From positions 124,001 through 188,000 of the forward strand of contig CAVQVT010000013.1 in NCBI GenBank assembly GCA_963717255.1: 64,000 bases of DNA, given 5' to 3'. The notes below the pieces were generated by a model. That model made no database searches. It was not told the origin of the DNA and was given only the letters and a program-made list of their open reading frames with translations. This document shows, piece by piece, positions 42,887 to 50,458 of the stretch (positions are counted from its first letter, which is position 1; each line of letters begins with the position of its first letter). This stretch comes from CAIYQJ01 sp963717255. GTDB lineage: Bacteria > Chloroflexota > Limnocylindria > Limnocylindrales > CSP1-4. A program made the position numbers and the translations under genes.

Positions 42887-42928
42887 GTTCCCGGGGGCCG
42901 GTCGCCGATCCGGATGGGCGCTCGTCGG
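42887..42928. repeat. 42-bp direct repeat, copy B, upstream of the GlxA-type regulator
   Basis: This is the second copy of the 42-base repeat, 73 bases upstream of the minus-strand small gene start and 82 bases upstream of the GlxA-type regulator. Both copies have the same orientation. Confidence 0.85.
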
Positions 42929-43010
42929 GCGCTCACGTCGATGCACCGTTGCAGTGTCGGCGCCCAGGTGCCATGGTGGAAGAGACGGAATCCACCGAAT
43001 CGGGGCGAAC

Positions 43011-44030
43011 ATGACAGTCGCGCGCCAACCACGCATCGCCCTCCTCGCCGCGCCGGAGACGTCGGCGTCCGTTCTGTACGGGCTCTACGACGTCCTGCTG
43101 TCCGTTGGTCCGATGTGGTCGGACATGACGGCCGCCGAGCCGGCCGACGCGCTACTGGAAGTCCGGATCGTCGCCGCGACCGGGGAGCCCTTCCGCTGCT
43201 TCGGCGGCATCCTCGTCGAACCGCACGCCTCCGTCGCCGACGTCCACCAGGTCGACGCGGTCGTCGTGTGCGACATGTACACCCCGATCGACACGCCGCC
43301 GCGCGGCCGCTTCATCGGCGAGATCGACTGGCTGCGTCGAGCGCACGCCGGTGGTGCGCTGCTCGCCTCCGTGTGCACCGGCTCGCTGCTGCTCGCGGAG
43401 GCCGGCCTGCTCGATGGCCGGTCATGCGCCGGGCACTGGGCCTATCGGGACCTGTTCCGGTCCGCGTACCCGAGCGTCCGATTCGGCCCGGGCGAGATCC
43501 TGGATCTCTCGAGCGAGGACGAGGGCCTGATCACGGCCGGCGGGGTGACGGCCTGGCAGGACCTCGCCCTCCACCTGATCGCGCGCTTCTGCGGCCCTGA
43601 GCACGCGGCGCGGACCGCGAAGGTCTACCTGCTGTCGGGCCACGAGGACGGGCAGCTGCCCTTCTCGGCGATGACGCGACGCGTTCGGACGGACGACGCC
43701 GTCATCGGAGATTGCCTGGCATGGATCGCCGACAATCCCACGTCGGCGAACCCGGTGACCGCGATGGCCGAGCGCTCAGGCCTCAACCGGCGGACCTTCG
43801 CCCGCAGGTTCCAGGCGTCGACCGGCCGCCGGCCGATCGACCATGTCCACGCGCTGCGCATCGAAGGCGCGCGCGAGCTGCTCGAGACCGGGAGCATCGC
43901 GGTCGAGGACGTCGGCTTCCGGGTCGGCTACGAGGACCCGACGTTCTTCCGCCGGCTCTTCAAGCGGACGACCGGCCTCACCCCCGCCGCGTATCGCCGG
44001 AAGTTCGCGCGGATCATCGGGACCGGGTGA
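43011..44030 (+). CDS. GlxA-type AraC-family transcriptional regulator
   Basis: This 339-residue regulator has an N-terminal DJ-1/PfpI-like domain (IALLAAPETSASVLYGLYDV; SVCTGSLLLAEAGLLDG with the nucleophile-elbow Cys) and a C-terminal AraC double helix-turn-helix (MAERSGLNRRTFARRFQAST, then VEDVGFRVGYEDPTFFRRLF). ATG 43011 gives the normal start; the ribosome-binding site is weak. It is likely to control the neighbouring oxidase and small gene through the shared 42-bp repeats; this is inference. Confidence 0.9.
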   Translation: MTVARQPRIALLAAPETSASVLYGLYDVLLSVGPMWSDMTAAEPADALLEVRIVAATGEPFRCFGGILVEPHASVADVHQVDAVVVCDMYTPIDTPPRGRFIGEIDWLRRAHAGGALLASVCTGSLLLAEAGLLDGRSCAGHWAYRDLFRSAYPSVRFGPGEILDLSSEDEGLITAGGVTAWQDLALHLIARFCGPEHAARTAKVYLLSGHEDGQLPFSAMTRRVRTDDAVIGDCLAWIADNPTSANPVTAMAERSGLNRRTFARRFQASTGRRPIDHVHALRIEGARELLETGSIAVEDVGFRVGYEDPTFFRRLFKRTTGLTPAAYRRKFARIIGTG

Positions 44031-44052
44031 CGGCATCGCCGCTGGGTCCGGC

Positions 44053-44691
44053 TCAGCCGTTCGCGAGCCGCCGCTCCAGCCCGTCGAGGATCAGGTCGAG
44101 CCCGAATGCGAACTCCGCGTCGTCGTCGTGGTCGGCCTCGTCCATGACCCGTCTCGCGTGCGGGAGGGTGCCCGTGGACAGCGCCTCGAGGATCGCGGGG
44201 TCGGGCGCGCCCTGCTCCCCCGGGTCGAACAGCTCGCGCGTGAAGCCAAGCACGCGGCTGTCGAGCACGTGGACCGCGGTGTGCGCGAGCTGTGGCGAGA
44301 AGCCGGCGGCCAGGAGGCATCCCGTGACGCCGTCGAGGTAGATGACCATGGGCAGGCGGACCCGCGGGCGCAACGCGAGCAGGACGGGCGCCCACGGGTG
44401 GCGGCGCACGACCGCGCGGCCGCTCCACGCGCACCGCCGGATCGCCTCCTTCCACTCCACGTCCGCGGGCGGCGTCTCGATCTCGTCCACGAGGAGGTCA
44501 GCCATCCCGTCGAGGAGCTCGTCCTTGCCTCCGACGTGGTTGTACAGCGACATCGCCTCCACGCCCAGGGCATGACCCACCCGGCGCATCGTGACGGCGT
44601 CAAGGCCCTCCGCGTCGGCGACGTCCATCGCCGCACGGAGCACGCGCTCACGGTTCAGCGGGTCGCGGCCGGCACGGGTTCGAGGGGTCAT
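44053..44691 (-). CDS. TetR-family regulator
   Basis: This 212-residue regulator has an N-terminal HTH at about residues 14-60 (RVLRAAMDVADAEGLDAVTM, then LGVEAMSLYNHVGGKDELLD) and a TetR_C-like C-terminal domain. ATG 44691 lies 17 bases from the first of three operator-like sites. It is divergent from the quinone-oxidoreductase-like gene, which it probably represses. Confidence 0.9.
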   Translation of the reverse strand: MTPRTRAGRDPLNRERVLRAAMDVADAEGLDAVTMRRVGHALGVEAMSLYNHVGGKDELLDGMADLLVDEIETPPADVEWKEAIRRCAWSGRAVVRRHPWAPVLLALRPRVRLPMVIYLDGVTGCLLAAGFSPQLAHTAVHVLDSRVLGFTRELFDPGEQGAPDPAILEALSTGTLPHARRVMDEADHDDDAEFAFGLDLILDGLERRLANG

Positions 44692-44707
44692 CGCCCGCCA
44701 GCATAAC

Positions 44708-44718
44708 TTACGTCGTAA
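44708..44718. promoter_or_regulatory. TetR operator-like site 1
   Basis: TTACG-T-CGTAA is a perfect palindrome with the TTAC-n3-GTAA core shared by two nearby sites. It lies just upstream of the tetR start. Confidence 0.6.
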
Positions 44719-44743
44719 ACCTTGTGTAGGGTGCGCGTGAGGC

Positions 44744-44772
44744 TTGACAGACTTACAATGTACGTATACGCT
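44744..44772 (+). promoter_or_regulatory. Promoter of the oxidoreductase gene with embedded operator
   Basis: A consensus TTGACA (44744-44749), 17 bases, then TACGCT (44767-44772). The second operator-like site TTAC-AAT-GTAC (44753-44763) lies between the two hexamers, so a bound repressor would block polymerase. Confidence 0.65.
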
Positions 44773-44784
44773 GCGCGAGTGCAC

Positions 44785-44795
44785 TTACGGTGTAA
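44785..44795. promoter_or_regulatory. TetR operator-like site 3
   Basis: TTAC-GGT-GTAA (extended as CTTAC-GGT-GTAAG) lies downstream of the -10 box and upstream of the ribosome-binding site. Confidence 0.6.
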
Positions 44796-44815
44796 GGTCG
44801 TGGGGAGGGCAGCTC

Positions 44816-45775
44816 GTGAAGGCGATCGTCCAGCGGCGGTATGGGGCGCCGGGTGTGCTGACACTCGAGGATCTCCCCGAGCCGGAGCCCGGTACCGGCG
44901 AGGTTCTCGTGCGCGTCCGCGCGGCTTCCATCTTCGCCGGCGACCTGTACGCCGTGCGCGGCGCCCCGTTCTTCGTCCGCTTCGCGACGGGTCTTCGCCG
45001 GCCCCGGAACCCCATCCCGGGCATCGACCTCGCGGGCGTCGTCGAGGCCACGGGCCCAGGGGTGACGGACCTCCGCGCGGGCGACGAGGTGTTCGGGTTC
45101 GCGTCGGGGTCGCTCGCAGAGCTCGTGTGCGTGCCCGCCGACCACCTGGTGCGCCGGCCGCAGGACCTGACGTTCGAGCAGGCCGCCGCCGTGCCGGAGG
45201 CCGGCATGACCGCCCTCCAGGGGTTGCGTGATCACGGCCGGGTGCGGGCGGGACAGCGGGTGCTCGTGATCGGCGCGTCCGGCGGCGTCGGCACGTTCGC
45301 GGTGCAGATCGCGAAGGCGCTCGGTGCCGAGGTGACCGGCGTCTGCGGCCCGGCGAACCTCGAGCTCGTGCGATCGATCGGCGCGGACCACGTCCTCGAC
45401 TACACCCGGACGGACGTGACCACGGCCGCGGACCGGTACGACGTCATCCTCCAGTTGGCCGGGACCGCGTCGCCGCGACGCCTGCGCCGCGCGCTCGCGC
45501 CGGGCGGCACGCTCGTGCTGAGCAGCGGTCAGGGCCGGATCGCGGGCGTGGACCGGATCCTCGTCGCGACTGTGCTCGACCCCTTCGTCCGCGAGCGCCT
45601 CGCGGTGTTCGTCACGAAGGAGAACGGGACGGATCTCGGGATCCTCGCGGACATGATCGCGGCCGGGCAGGTGCGCCCGGTCATCGATCGGACGTACCCG
45701 CTGGCGGAAGCGGCGGAGGCCTTCCGCTACCTCGAAGCCGGGCATGCGCGCGGCAAGGTCGTCATCTCGGTCTGA
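44816..45775 (+). CDS. Zinc-less alcohol dehydrogenase/quinone oxidoreductase-like (MDR family)
   Basis: This 319-residue medium-chain dehydrogenase/reductase has an N-terminal catalytic fold with PGIDLAGVVEATGPGVTDL and a Rossmann motif VLVIGASGGVGTFAVQIAKA near residue 149. The catalytic-zinc His-Glu and structural-zinc cysteines are absent, as in NADPH:quinone reductases. GTG 44816 has GGGGAGGG upstream (44802-44809). It is divergent from a TetR gene and under an operator-studded promoter, a layout typical of electrophile- or drug-induced reductases. Confidence 0.9.
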   Translation: MKAIVQRRYGAPGVLTLEDLPEPEPGTGEVLVRVRAASIFAGDLYAVRGAPFFVRFATGLRRPRNPIPGIDLAGVVEATGPGVTDLRAGDEVFGFASGSLAELVCVPADHLVRRPQDLTFEQAAAVPEAGMTALQGLRDHGRVRAGQRVLVIGASGGVGTFAVQIAKALGAEVTGVCGPANLELVRSIGADHVLDYTRTDVTTAADRYDVILQLAGTASPRRLRRALAPGGTLVLSSGQGRIAGVDRILVATVLDPFVRERLAVFVTKENGTDLGILADMIAAGQVRPVIDRTYPLAEAAEAFRYLEAGHARGKVVISV

Positions 45776-45831
45776 GGCGCCCGAGAGCCACGCCGCCGAC
45801 AGGGCGCACCCGAGGGAGAGTCGTCATCACG

Positions 45832-46233
45832 ATGAACCAGAACGAGGCGACAGAGGTCATGACGGACGTAAGGATCATCCTCGCCGGGCTGTGGGTGGCC
45901 GTGATGCTGACCTACCTCCTGGGGGATGTGCTGCGCGTGTTCGCGGGCGATATCACGCCGGGCCGACTCGGGGGCCGAGAGGCGAGCCAGGGGATGTGGC
46001 TGGGGATCGCGGCGATCATGCTGGTCCCGATCGTCATGGTCGTCCTGTCCCTGGTGCTGCCGTACCCCGCGGTCGGCTGGCTCACCATCGTCGTGGCAGT
46101 GGTCGTCGTCGTCTTCAACCTCGCCGGCTTGCCGTACGTGGGCATGTACGACAACTTCCTCATCCTCGTGAGCTTCGTCTTCAACGCGTTGACCATCTGG
46201 TACGCATGGACGTGGGTGTCCACGGCTGCCTGA
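45832..46233 (+). CDS. Small membrane protein (DUF6326-like)
   Basis: This 133-residue protein has four hydrophobic segments: VRIILAGLWVAVMLTYLLGD, MWLGIAAIMLVPIVMVVLSL, AVGWLTIVVAVVVVVFNLAG and FLILVSFVFNALTIWYAW. ATG 45832 is 19 bases after a GGGAGAG; an in-frame ATG at 45859 is an alternative. It lies 56 bases after the reductase and may share its transcript. The function is unknown. Confidence 0.75.
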   Translation: MNQNEATEVMTDVRIILAGLWVAVMLTYLLGDVLRVFAGDITPGRLGGREASQGMWLGIAAIMLVPIVMVVLSLVLPYPAVGWLTIVVAVVVVVFNLAGLPYVGMYDNFLILVSFVFNALTIWYAWTWVSTAA

Positions 46234-46326
46234 CGTCGTCGCTCCACGGACGTGGACGCACGAGCGGGTCTTGACGATCTCGCCTCCTCGTCCAGGCTCT
46301 CGGGTTCAGCGATACGTCGAAGATCG

Positions 46327-46355
46327 TTGACACGATGTCTGCCATCTTGTACATT
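46327..46355 (+). promoter_or_regulatory. Sigma-70-type promoter
   Basis: TTGACA (46327-46332), 17 bases, TACATT (46350-46355), upstream of the gene at 46390. The local AT content is clearly higher than the surroundings. Confidence 0.7.
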
Positions 46356-46381
46356 CCCATGTAATAGATCTTTGACATGGG
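46356..46381. promoter_or_regulatory. 26-bp palindromic operator or 5'-UTR hairpin
   Basis: CCCATGT (46356-46362) and ACATGGG (46375-46381) are perfect inverted arms around a central AGATCT palindrome. It abuts the -10 box and overlaps the ribosome-binding GGGAG (46379-46383). The small XRE regulator two genes on is the natural candidate ligand. Confidence 0.6.
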
Positions 46382-46389
46382 AGACCCTG

Positions 46390-46818
46390 ATGGCGTTCCT
46401 CGAGAAGAGCAACTGGGTCGTCATCGTCGTCGGGGTGCCGACGCTTCTCGTGTACGTGGCCCTGGTCGTGCCGCAGGTGCTCGGCGGGCCGATCGCCGAG
46501 GTCTCCTGGGTCCAGTCGATGATCGTCGCCATCGTCGCCTTCATCGTGGCGAACATCCTGGGCAACGTCGTGGCCGCGGCGTCGAACCCCCGCGAGGCGG
46601 ACAGGAAGGACCAGCGCGACGCCGAGATCGACCACTTCGGTGAGCGGGTCGGCAACTGGCTGATCATCGCCGGCTCGTGCGCCGCTCTCGTCCTCGCCAT
46701 GCTCGATGCGGAGCAGTTCTGGATCGCCAACGCGATCTTCCTCGGGGGCATCGCGGGAGCCCTTCTGAGCTCCGCCACCAAGATCGCGGCCTATCACGGG
46801 CCGTTCCAGCAATGGTGA
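46390..46818 (+). CDS. Small membrane protein in XRE operon
   Basis: This 142-residue protein has an N-terminal helix VVIVVGVPTLLVYVALVVP, a second MIVAIVAFIVANILGNVVAA, a charged loop, and two C-terminal hydrophobic segments (LIIAGSCAALVLAMLDA, ANAIFLGGIAGALLSSA). GGGAG is 6 bases before the ATG. The gene's end overlaps the XRE regulator start by 7 bases. I do not recognise the family. Confidence 0.78.
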   Translation: MAFLEKSNWVVIVVGVPTLLVYVALVVPQVLGGPIAEVSWVQSMIVAIVAFIVANILGNVVAAASNPREADRKDQRDAEIDHFGERVGNWLIIAGSCAALVLAMLDAEQFWIANAIFLGGIAGALLSSATKIAAYHGPFQQW

Positions 46819-47036
46819 CGCCGACACGGGTCACCAACTCGATCCGGGCCCTGCGCTTCGCCAACGGCGAGATGACCCAGGCGGAGCTCGCGGATCGCGT
46901 CGGCGTGACCCGCCAGACGATCATCGCCATCGAGCAGGGCAGGTACTCGCCCACGCTCGAGATGGCCTTCCGGATCACCCGGGTCCTCCGCGTGCCGCTC
47001 GACGAGGTCTTCCAGTACCCGGACGAACAGCGATGA
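46812..47036 (+). CDS. Small XRE-family helix-turn-helix regulator
   Basis: This 74-residue protein is almost entirely one HTH_3 domain: MTQAELADRVGVTRQTIIAI followed by EQGRYSPTLEMAFRITRVL. This is the YozG/'stand-alone XRE' type often coupled to small membrane proteins. Start ATG 46812 overlaps the preceding stop; GTG 46815 is possible. It is likely to bind the 26-bp palindrome upstream of its operon. Confidence 0.9.
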   Translation: MVTPTRVTNSIRALRFANGEMTQAELADRVGVTRQTIIAIEQGRYSPTLEMAFRITRVLRVPLDEVFQYPDEQR

Positions 47037-47104
47037 CGAGCCGACCGCCCGACCCTGCAGCCGCCGGGCCCACCGACCGCCCTCACAGCGATCTGGAGAG
47101 CACC

Positions 47105-47599
47105 ATGTCCGAACCGTCGAAGAAGTCAGCGTCCCTGCCGCCGCGCTGGTTCATCCGCACGTTCTGGGCCGTGCAGCGAGCCGTCTACTCCGTCACGGGC
47201 GGCCGGCTCGGCCTCCGGGCCGCGAAGGCCGACCGCTGGGGCATGATGCGGCTCCGGACGGTCGGGCGCCGCTCGGGCGAGGAGCGAAAGGCCATCCTCG
47301 GCTACTTCGAGGACGGCCCCGACCTGGTCACGATGGCCATGAACGGCTGGGCGGACCCCGAGCCCGCCTGGTGGCTCAACCTGCAGGCGCATCCCGACGT
47401 CACCGTCGACCTGCCCGGTGGGTCGCGCGCCGTCCGCGGACGTGCAGCGAACGCGGAGGAGCGGCCGCGCCTGTGGGCGAAGTGGGCCGCTTACGACAAG
47501 GACCTCGACGCCTTCGCCGCTCGGCGCTCCCGCGAGACCGCGGTCGTCATCCTCTCGCCGCGACCCGAGCCGCAGCCCGGCAACCGCCAGCCGACCTGA
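47105..47599 (+). CDS. Nitroreductase-family deazaflavin-dependent oxidoreductase (DUF385)
   Basis: This 164-residue split-barrel protein is of the F420-binding Ddn/DUF385 family. Typical segments are LRTVGRRSGEERKAILGYFE, DLVTMAMNGWADPEPAWWLN and LQAHPDVTVDLPGG. ATG 47105 has GGAGAG 5 bases upstream; an earlier in-frame ATG at 47033 overlaps the XRE stop (ATGA) and would add 24 residues. The last nine codons and stop are identical to the relic at 38040-38057. Confidence 0.88.
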   Translation: MSEPSKKSASLPPRWFIRTFWAVQRAVYSVTGGRLGLRAAKADRWGMMRLRTVGRRSGEERKAILGYFEDGPDLVTMAMNGWADPEPAWWLNLQAHPDVTVDLPGGSRAVRGRAANAEERPRLWAKWAAYDKDLDAFAARRSRETAVVILSPRPEPQPGNRQPT

Positions 47600-47849
47600 G
47601 GCCCGGGCCTGGGGATGCCCGATCCTCGTCCATCCGGCCGAGGTCCCGCTCGCGACCGGCGACTTCGCGGCGATGGCGAGGTATGCGGGGCCGCTGGACC
47701 GCTGGCTGATCCTGCCCCTCATGCGCGCCCTCGGCCGGCGTCGGCGCGAGGCGATCCTCGCCGGCTCGAGCCTGGCCGGGATCGTGCAGCCCCTCCCGCG
47801 CGGGGACGGCCGCCGCGGTCCACGCGTGCGCCGCCCGGACGATGGGGCG
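47600..47849 (+). pseudogene. Truncated duplicate of the MBL-fold hydrolase gene
   Basis: Bases 47600-47799 match 39024-39223 of the intact MBL gene at 199 of 200 positions, and 47801-47849 match 39515-39563 with one difference. The first 120 residues (with the HAHPDHDG zinc motif) and a 291-base internal part are missing, so no functional enzyme can be made. It starts at the GGCCCGGGC shared by the DUF385 end and the MBL gene. Confidence 0.85.
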
Positions 47850-47968
47850 GAGTGGACCGCCCCGGTCGGGCTCGACAGCAGGTGGCCGCCCGCGCCCGTG
47901 GTCCGATGCTGCCCGATGAGCGCCCCGGGCGCGTCGGCACGCGGTCGCGCGGTCAGGCGGAGGGTCAG

Positions 47969-49174
47969 ATGGTCGGCGGACGGATCACAGTCGGCTTCCC
48001 GCGCATGCACAGGGAGGCGAGTGAGCGGCGTGACTTCCTGCCGCCCCTGATCGGGCTCCTGGCAGCGAACGGGGCCGAGATCCACGTCGAGAGCGGCATC
48101 GGATCGGGGATGGGCTACTCGGACACCGACTACAGCACCCTGTCGCCGGACGTGCATGTCACGGACGAGGCCGACTGCTACCGCCAGGACATCGTCGTCG
48201 TCCTGCGAGCTCCCGAGGGTCGCTACCACCTGCTCCGTCGGAACGCGGTGCTGGTGTCCATGCTGCACTTCGCGACGCGGCCGGCACGCGTGGCGATGCT
48301 CAGCGAGCTCGGCATCGAAGCGGTCAGCCTCGACAACATCGCCAACGAGGACGGCCGACGGCTCGTCGAGAACCTGCGCAGCGTCGCCTGGAACGGCATC
48401 GCTGCCGCGTTCGCCGCGTTGGAGCGGACGTGGCCGGAGCTCGTCGGCCCGCGCCGGTCGACGGTCAAGGTCACGATCATGGGTGCCGGGCGGGTCGGCC
48501 GGCACGCGGTCGAGTTCGCGACGAAGTACGGCGACGATGCGCGGAACGATGCGTTCGGGCGGCTCGGGCTCCCTGGCGTCGAGGTCGTCACCGCCGGCCG
48601 CAATCTCACGGGCGATGCGGAGTACCTGAAGGGCCGCCTGGCGGTGACGGACGTTCTCGTCGACGCGACGGCGCGCCGTGACCCATCCTCGCCCGTCGTG
48701 CCGAACCCGTGGATCTCCCTGCTGCCGGACCACGCGGTCATCTGCGACCTGGCCGTCGATCCGTACCTGCTCGAGGCGACGCCGCGGATCGTCCGCGGCA
48801 TCGAGGGCATCCCCCAGGGTGACCTCGACCAATGGGAGTTCGCGCCGGACGACCCCGCGTGGGACTCGCTGCCACCCGGCATCCCGACGACCGAGAGGCG
48901 GACGGTCGTGTCCTGCTACTCGTGGCCGGGCGTGCGCCCCGAGCCGTGCATGCACGTCTACGGGTCCCAGCTCGCACCGCTGCTCGAGGTCCTGGTCAGG
49001 GCCGGCGGCATCGATGGCGTCCAGCCCGATGGGTCGTACTTCGAACGAGCACTCACCCGTGGCAGCCTCCGCGGCTGGCTGCGTCGACCCGGGTTCGCCG
49101 CGACAGCCGTCGGCGCGGTCCCTGCCGGCGCGCCATCGGCCGCGGAGCACCCGGGCAGGGCGAGCGCGGACTGA
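47969..49174 (+). CDS. AlaDH/PNT-like NAD(P)-binding dehydrogenase, copy 1
   Basis: This 401-residue protein has an N-terminal domain beginning ITVGFPRMHREASERRDFLP and a Rossmann domain with VTIMGAGRVGRHAVEFATKY near residue 170. Shared blocks with the next gene are LRAPEGRY, SMLHFATRP, GIEGIPQGDLDQWEF, RRTVVSCYSWPGV and YGSQ. This resembles alanine dehydrogenase/transhydrogenase or saccharopine-dehydrogenase folds, but the usual catalytic Lys/His context is not recognisable, so the substrate is open. GGCGGAGGG precedes the ATG. The C-terminal 25 residues are Ala/Gly-rich. Confidence 0.68.
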   Translation: MVGGRITVGFPRMHREASERRDFLPPLIGLLAANGAEIHVESGIGSGMGYSDTDYSTLSPDVHVTDEADCYRQDIVVVLRAPEGRYHLLRRNAVLVSMLHFATRPARVAMLSELGIEAVSLDNIANEDGRRLVENLRSVAWNGIAAAFAALERTWPELVGPRRSTVKVTIMGAGRVGRHAVEFATKYGDDARNDAFGRLGLPGVEVVTAGRNLTGDAEYLKGRLAVTDVLVDATARRDPSSPVVPNPWISLLPDHAVICDLAVDPYLLEATPRIVRGIEGIPQGDLDQWEFAPDDPAWDSLPPGIPTTERRTVVSCYSWPGVRPEPCMHVYGSQLAPLLEVLVRAGGIDGVQPDGSYFERALTRGSLRGWLRRPGFAATAVGAVPAGAPSAAEHPGRASAD

Positions 49175-49185
49175 GGACACCCTCG

Positions 49186-50322
49186 ATGGCCATCGACCGC
49201 CGACTCACTGTCGGGTTCCCACGCATGTACAACGAGCCCGGCGAGCGGCGAGCCTTCCTGCCGCCGCTGATCGGCCTGCTCGCGGACATGGATCGCGACG
49301 TGTACGTCGAGGCCGGGAGCGGGGCCGGCATGGGCTACACCGACGACGCCTATCTGACCCTGTCGCCGAGAGTCCACATCGTCGACGAGGCCACGGCGTA
49401 TCGCCAGGACATCGTGGTGGTGCTCCGGGCGCCGGAGGGGCGCTACGAGCTGCTCCGGCCCGGCGCGATCCTGCTCTCGATGCTCCACTTCGCCACGCGG
49501 CCGGAACGCGTCGAGCTGCTGCGCAGCCTGGGCATCGAAGCCATCGCGCTCGACATGGTCACCGGCGACGACGGTCGGCGCCTGGTGCAGAACCTGCGCG
49601 ACGTGGCCCGTAACGGGCTGGCGGCAGCCTTCGACGCCCTCGAGCGCCGCTGGCCGCCGCTGCTCTCGCCCGCGCGTCCGCCCATCAGCGTCACGATCCT
49701 GGGCGCGGGCGGGGTCGGCAAGCACGCCATCGAGTGGGCCGCCAGGTGTGGCGACGAGGCGCGCAACGAGCGATTCGTGCGCGAGGGCCTGGCCGGGGTC
49801 GAGGTCGTGGTGGTCGAGCAGAACCTGTCCGGCGACGAGGCGTATGTCCGGCGCCGCCTCGCGCACACCGACATCCTCGTCGACGCCACGGCGCGGCGCG
49901 ACACGTCCCGCCCCCTGCTCCCCAATGCCTGGCTCGGCATGCTGCCGGCTCACGCCATCGTCTGCGACCTCGCGGTCGACCCCTACCTGCTCGACGACGA
50001 CCCACCGGTCGTGCGGGGGATCGAGGGCATCCCCCAGGGCGACCTGGACCAGTGGGAGTTCGGTCCGGACGACCCGGCCTGGGACCGCCTGCCGCCCGGG
50101 ATCCCGACCGGCAACCGGCGAACGGTCGTCTCCTGCTACTCGTGGCCGGGCGTCCAGCCCGAGGCGTGCATGCAGGCGTACGGCTCGCAGGTGACCCCGC
50201 TGCTCAAGACGCTCGTCTGGTACGGCGGGCTGCCGGCCATCGGACCGGACGTCTCGTTCCACGGGCGGGCGCTCTGGCGCGCCAGCCTGCGGCATCGGCT
50301 GGAGGACGACTCCGTCGCGTGA
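49186..50322 (+). CDS. AlaDH/PNT-like NAD(P)-binding dehydrogenase, copy 2
   Basis: This 378-residue paralogue of the preceding gene lies 11 bases after it. Domain order and motifs are the same: LTVGFPRMYNEPGERRAFLP, VTILGAGGVGKHAIEWAARC, GIEGIPQGDLDQWEFGPDD and VVSCYSWPGVQPEACM. Differences are scattered along the length, so the duplication is old. The two subunits may form a heteromer. A conserved Cys (SCYSWPG) is present in both copies and could be functional. Confidence 0.7.
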   Translation: MAIDRRLTVGFPRMYNEPGERRAFLPPLIGLLADMDRDVYVEAGSGAGMGYTDDAYLTLSPRVHIVDEATAYRQDIVVVLRAPEGRYELLRPGAILLSMLHFATRPERVELLRSLGIEAIALDMVTGDDGRRLVQNLRDVARNGLAAAFDALERRWPPLLSPARPPISVTILGAGGVGKHAIEWAARCGDEARNERFVREGLAGVEVVVVEQNLSGDEAYVRRRLAHTDILVDATARRDTSRPLLPNAWLGMLPAHAIVCDLAVDPYLLDDDPPVVRGIEGIPQGDLDQWEFGPDDPAWDRLPPGIPTGNRRTVVSCYSWPGVQPEACMQAYGSQVTPLLKTLVWYGGLPAIGPDVSFHGRALWRASLRHRLEDDSVA

Positions 50323-50345
50323 GCGTCGCGTCCCCTCCAGGGAGA

Positions 50346-50386
50346 GCGGGCGCTCCCGGAGGGCGCCGAGGGCGCACGAACGACCA
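50346..50386. repeat. Dispersed intergenic repeat, copy 3
   Basis: This is GCGCTCCCGGAGGGCGCCGA and following to ACGAACGACC, between convergent genes and about 75 bases downstream of the A2M gene end. The differences from other copies keep the small GGCGC...GCGCC stem. Confidence 0.55.
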
Positions 50387-50458
50387 GGGCACGACCCGCC
50401 GAGCGCGGGGACCGGCCACAGCCCTCGCAGACCGGGCCTCTCCTCGCCTGGAGCCCCG

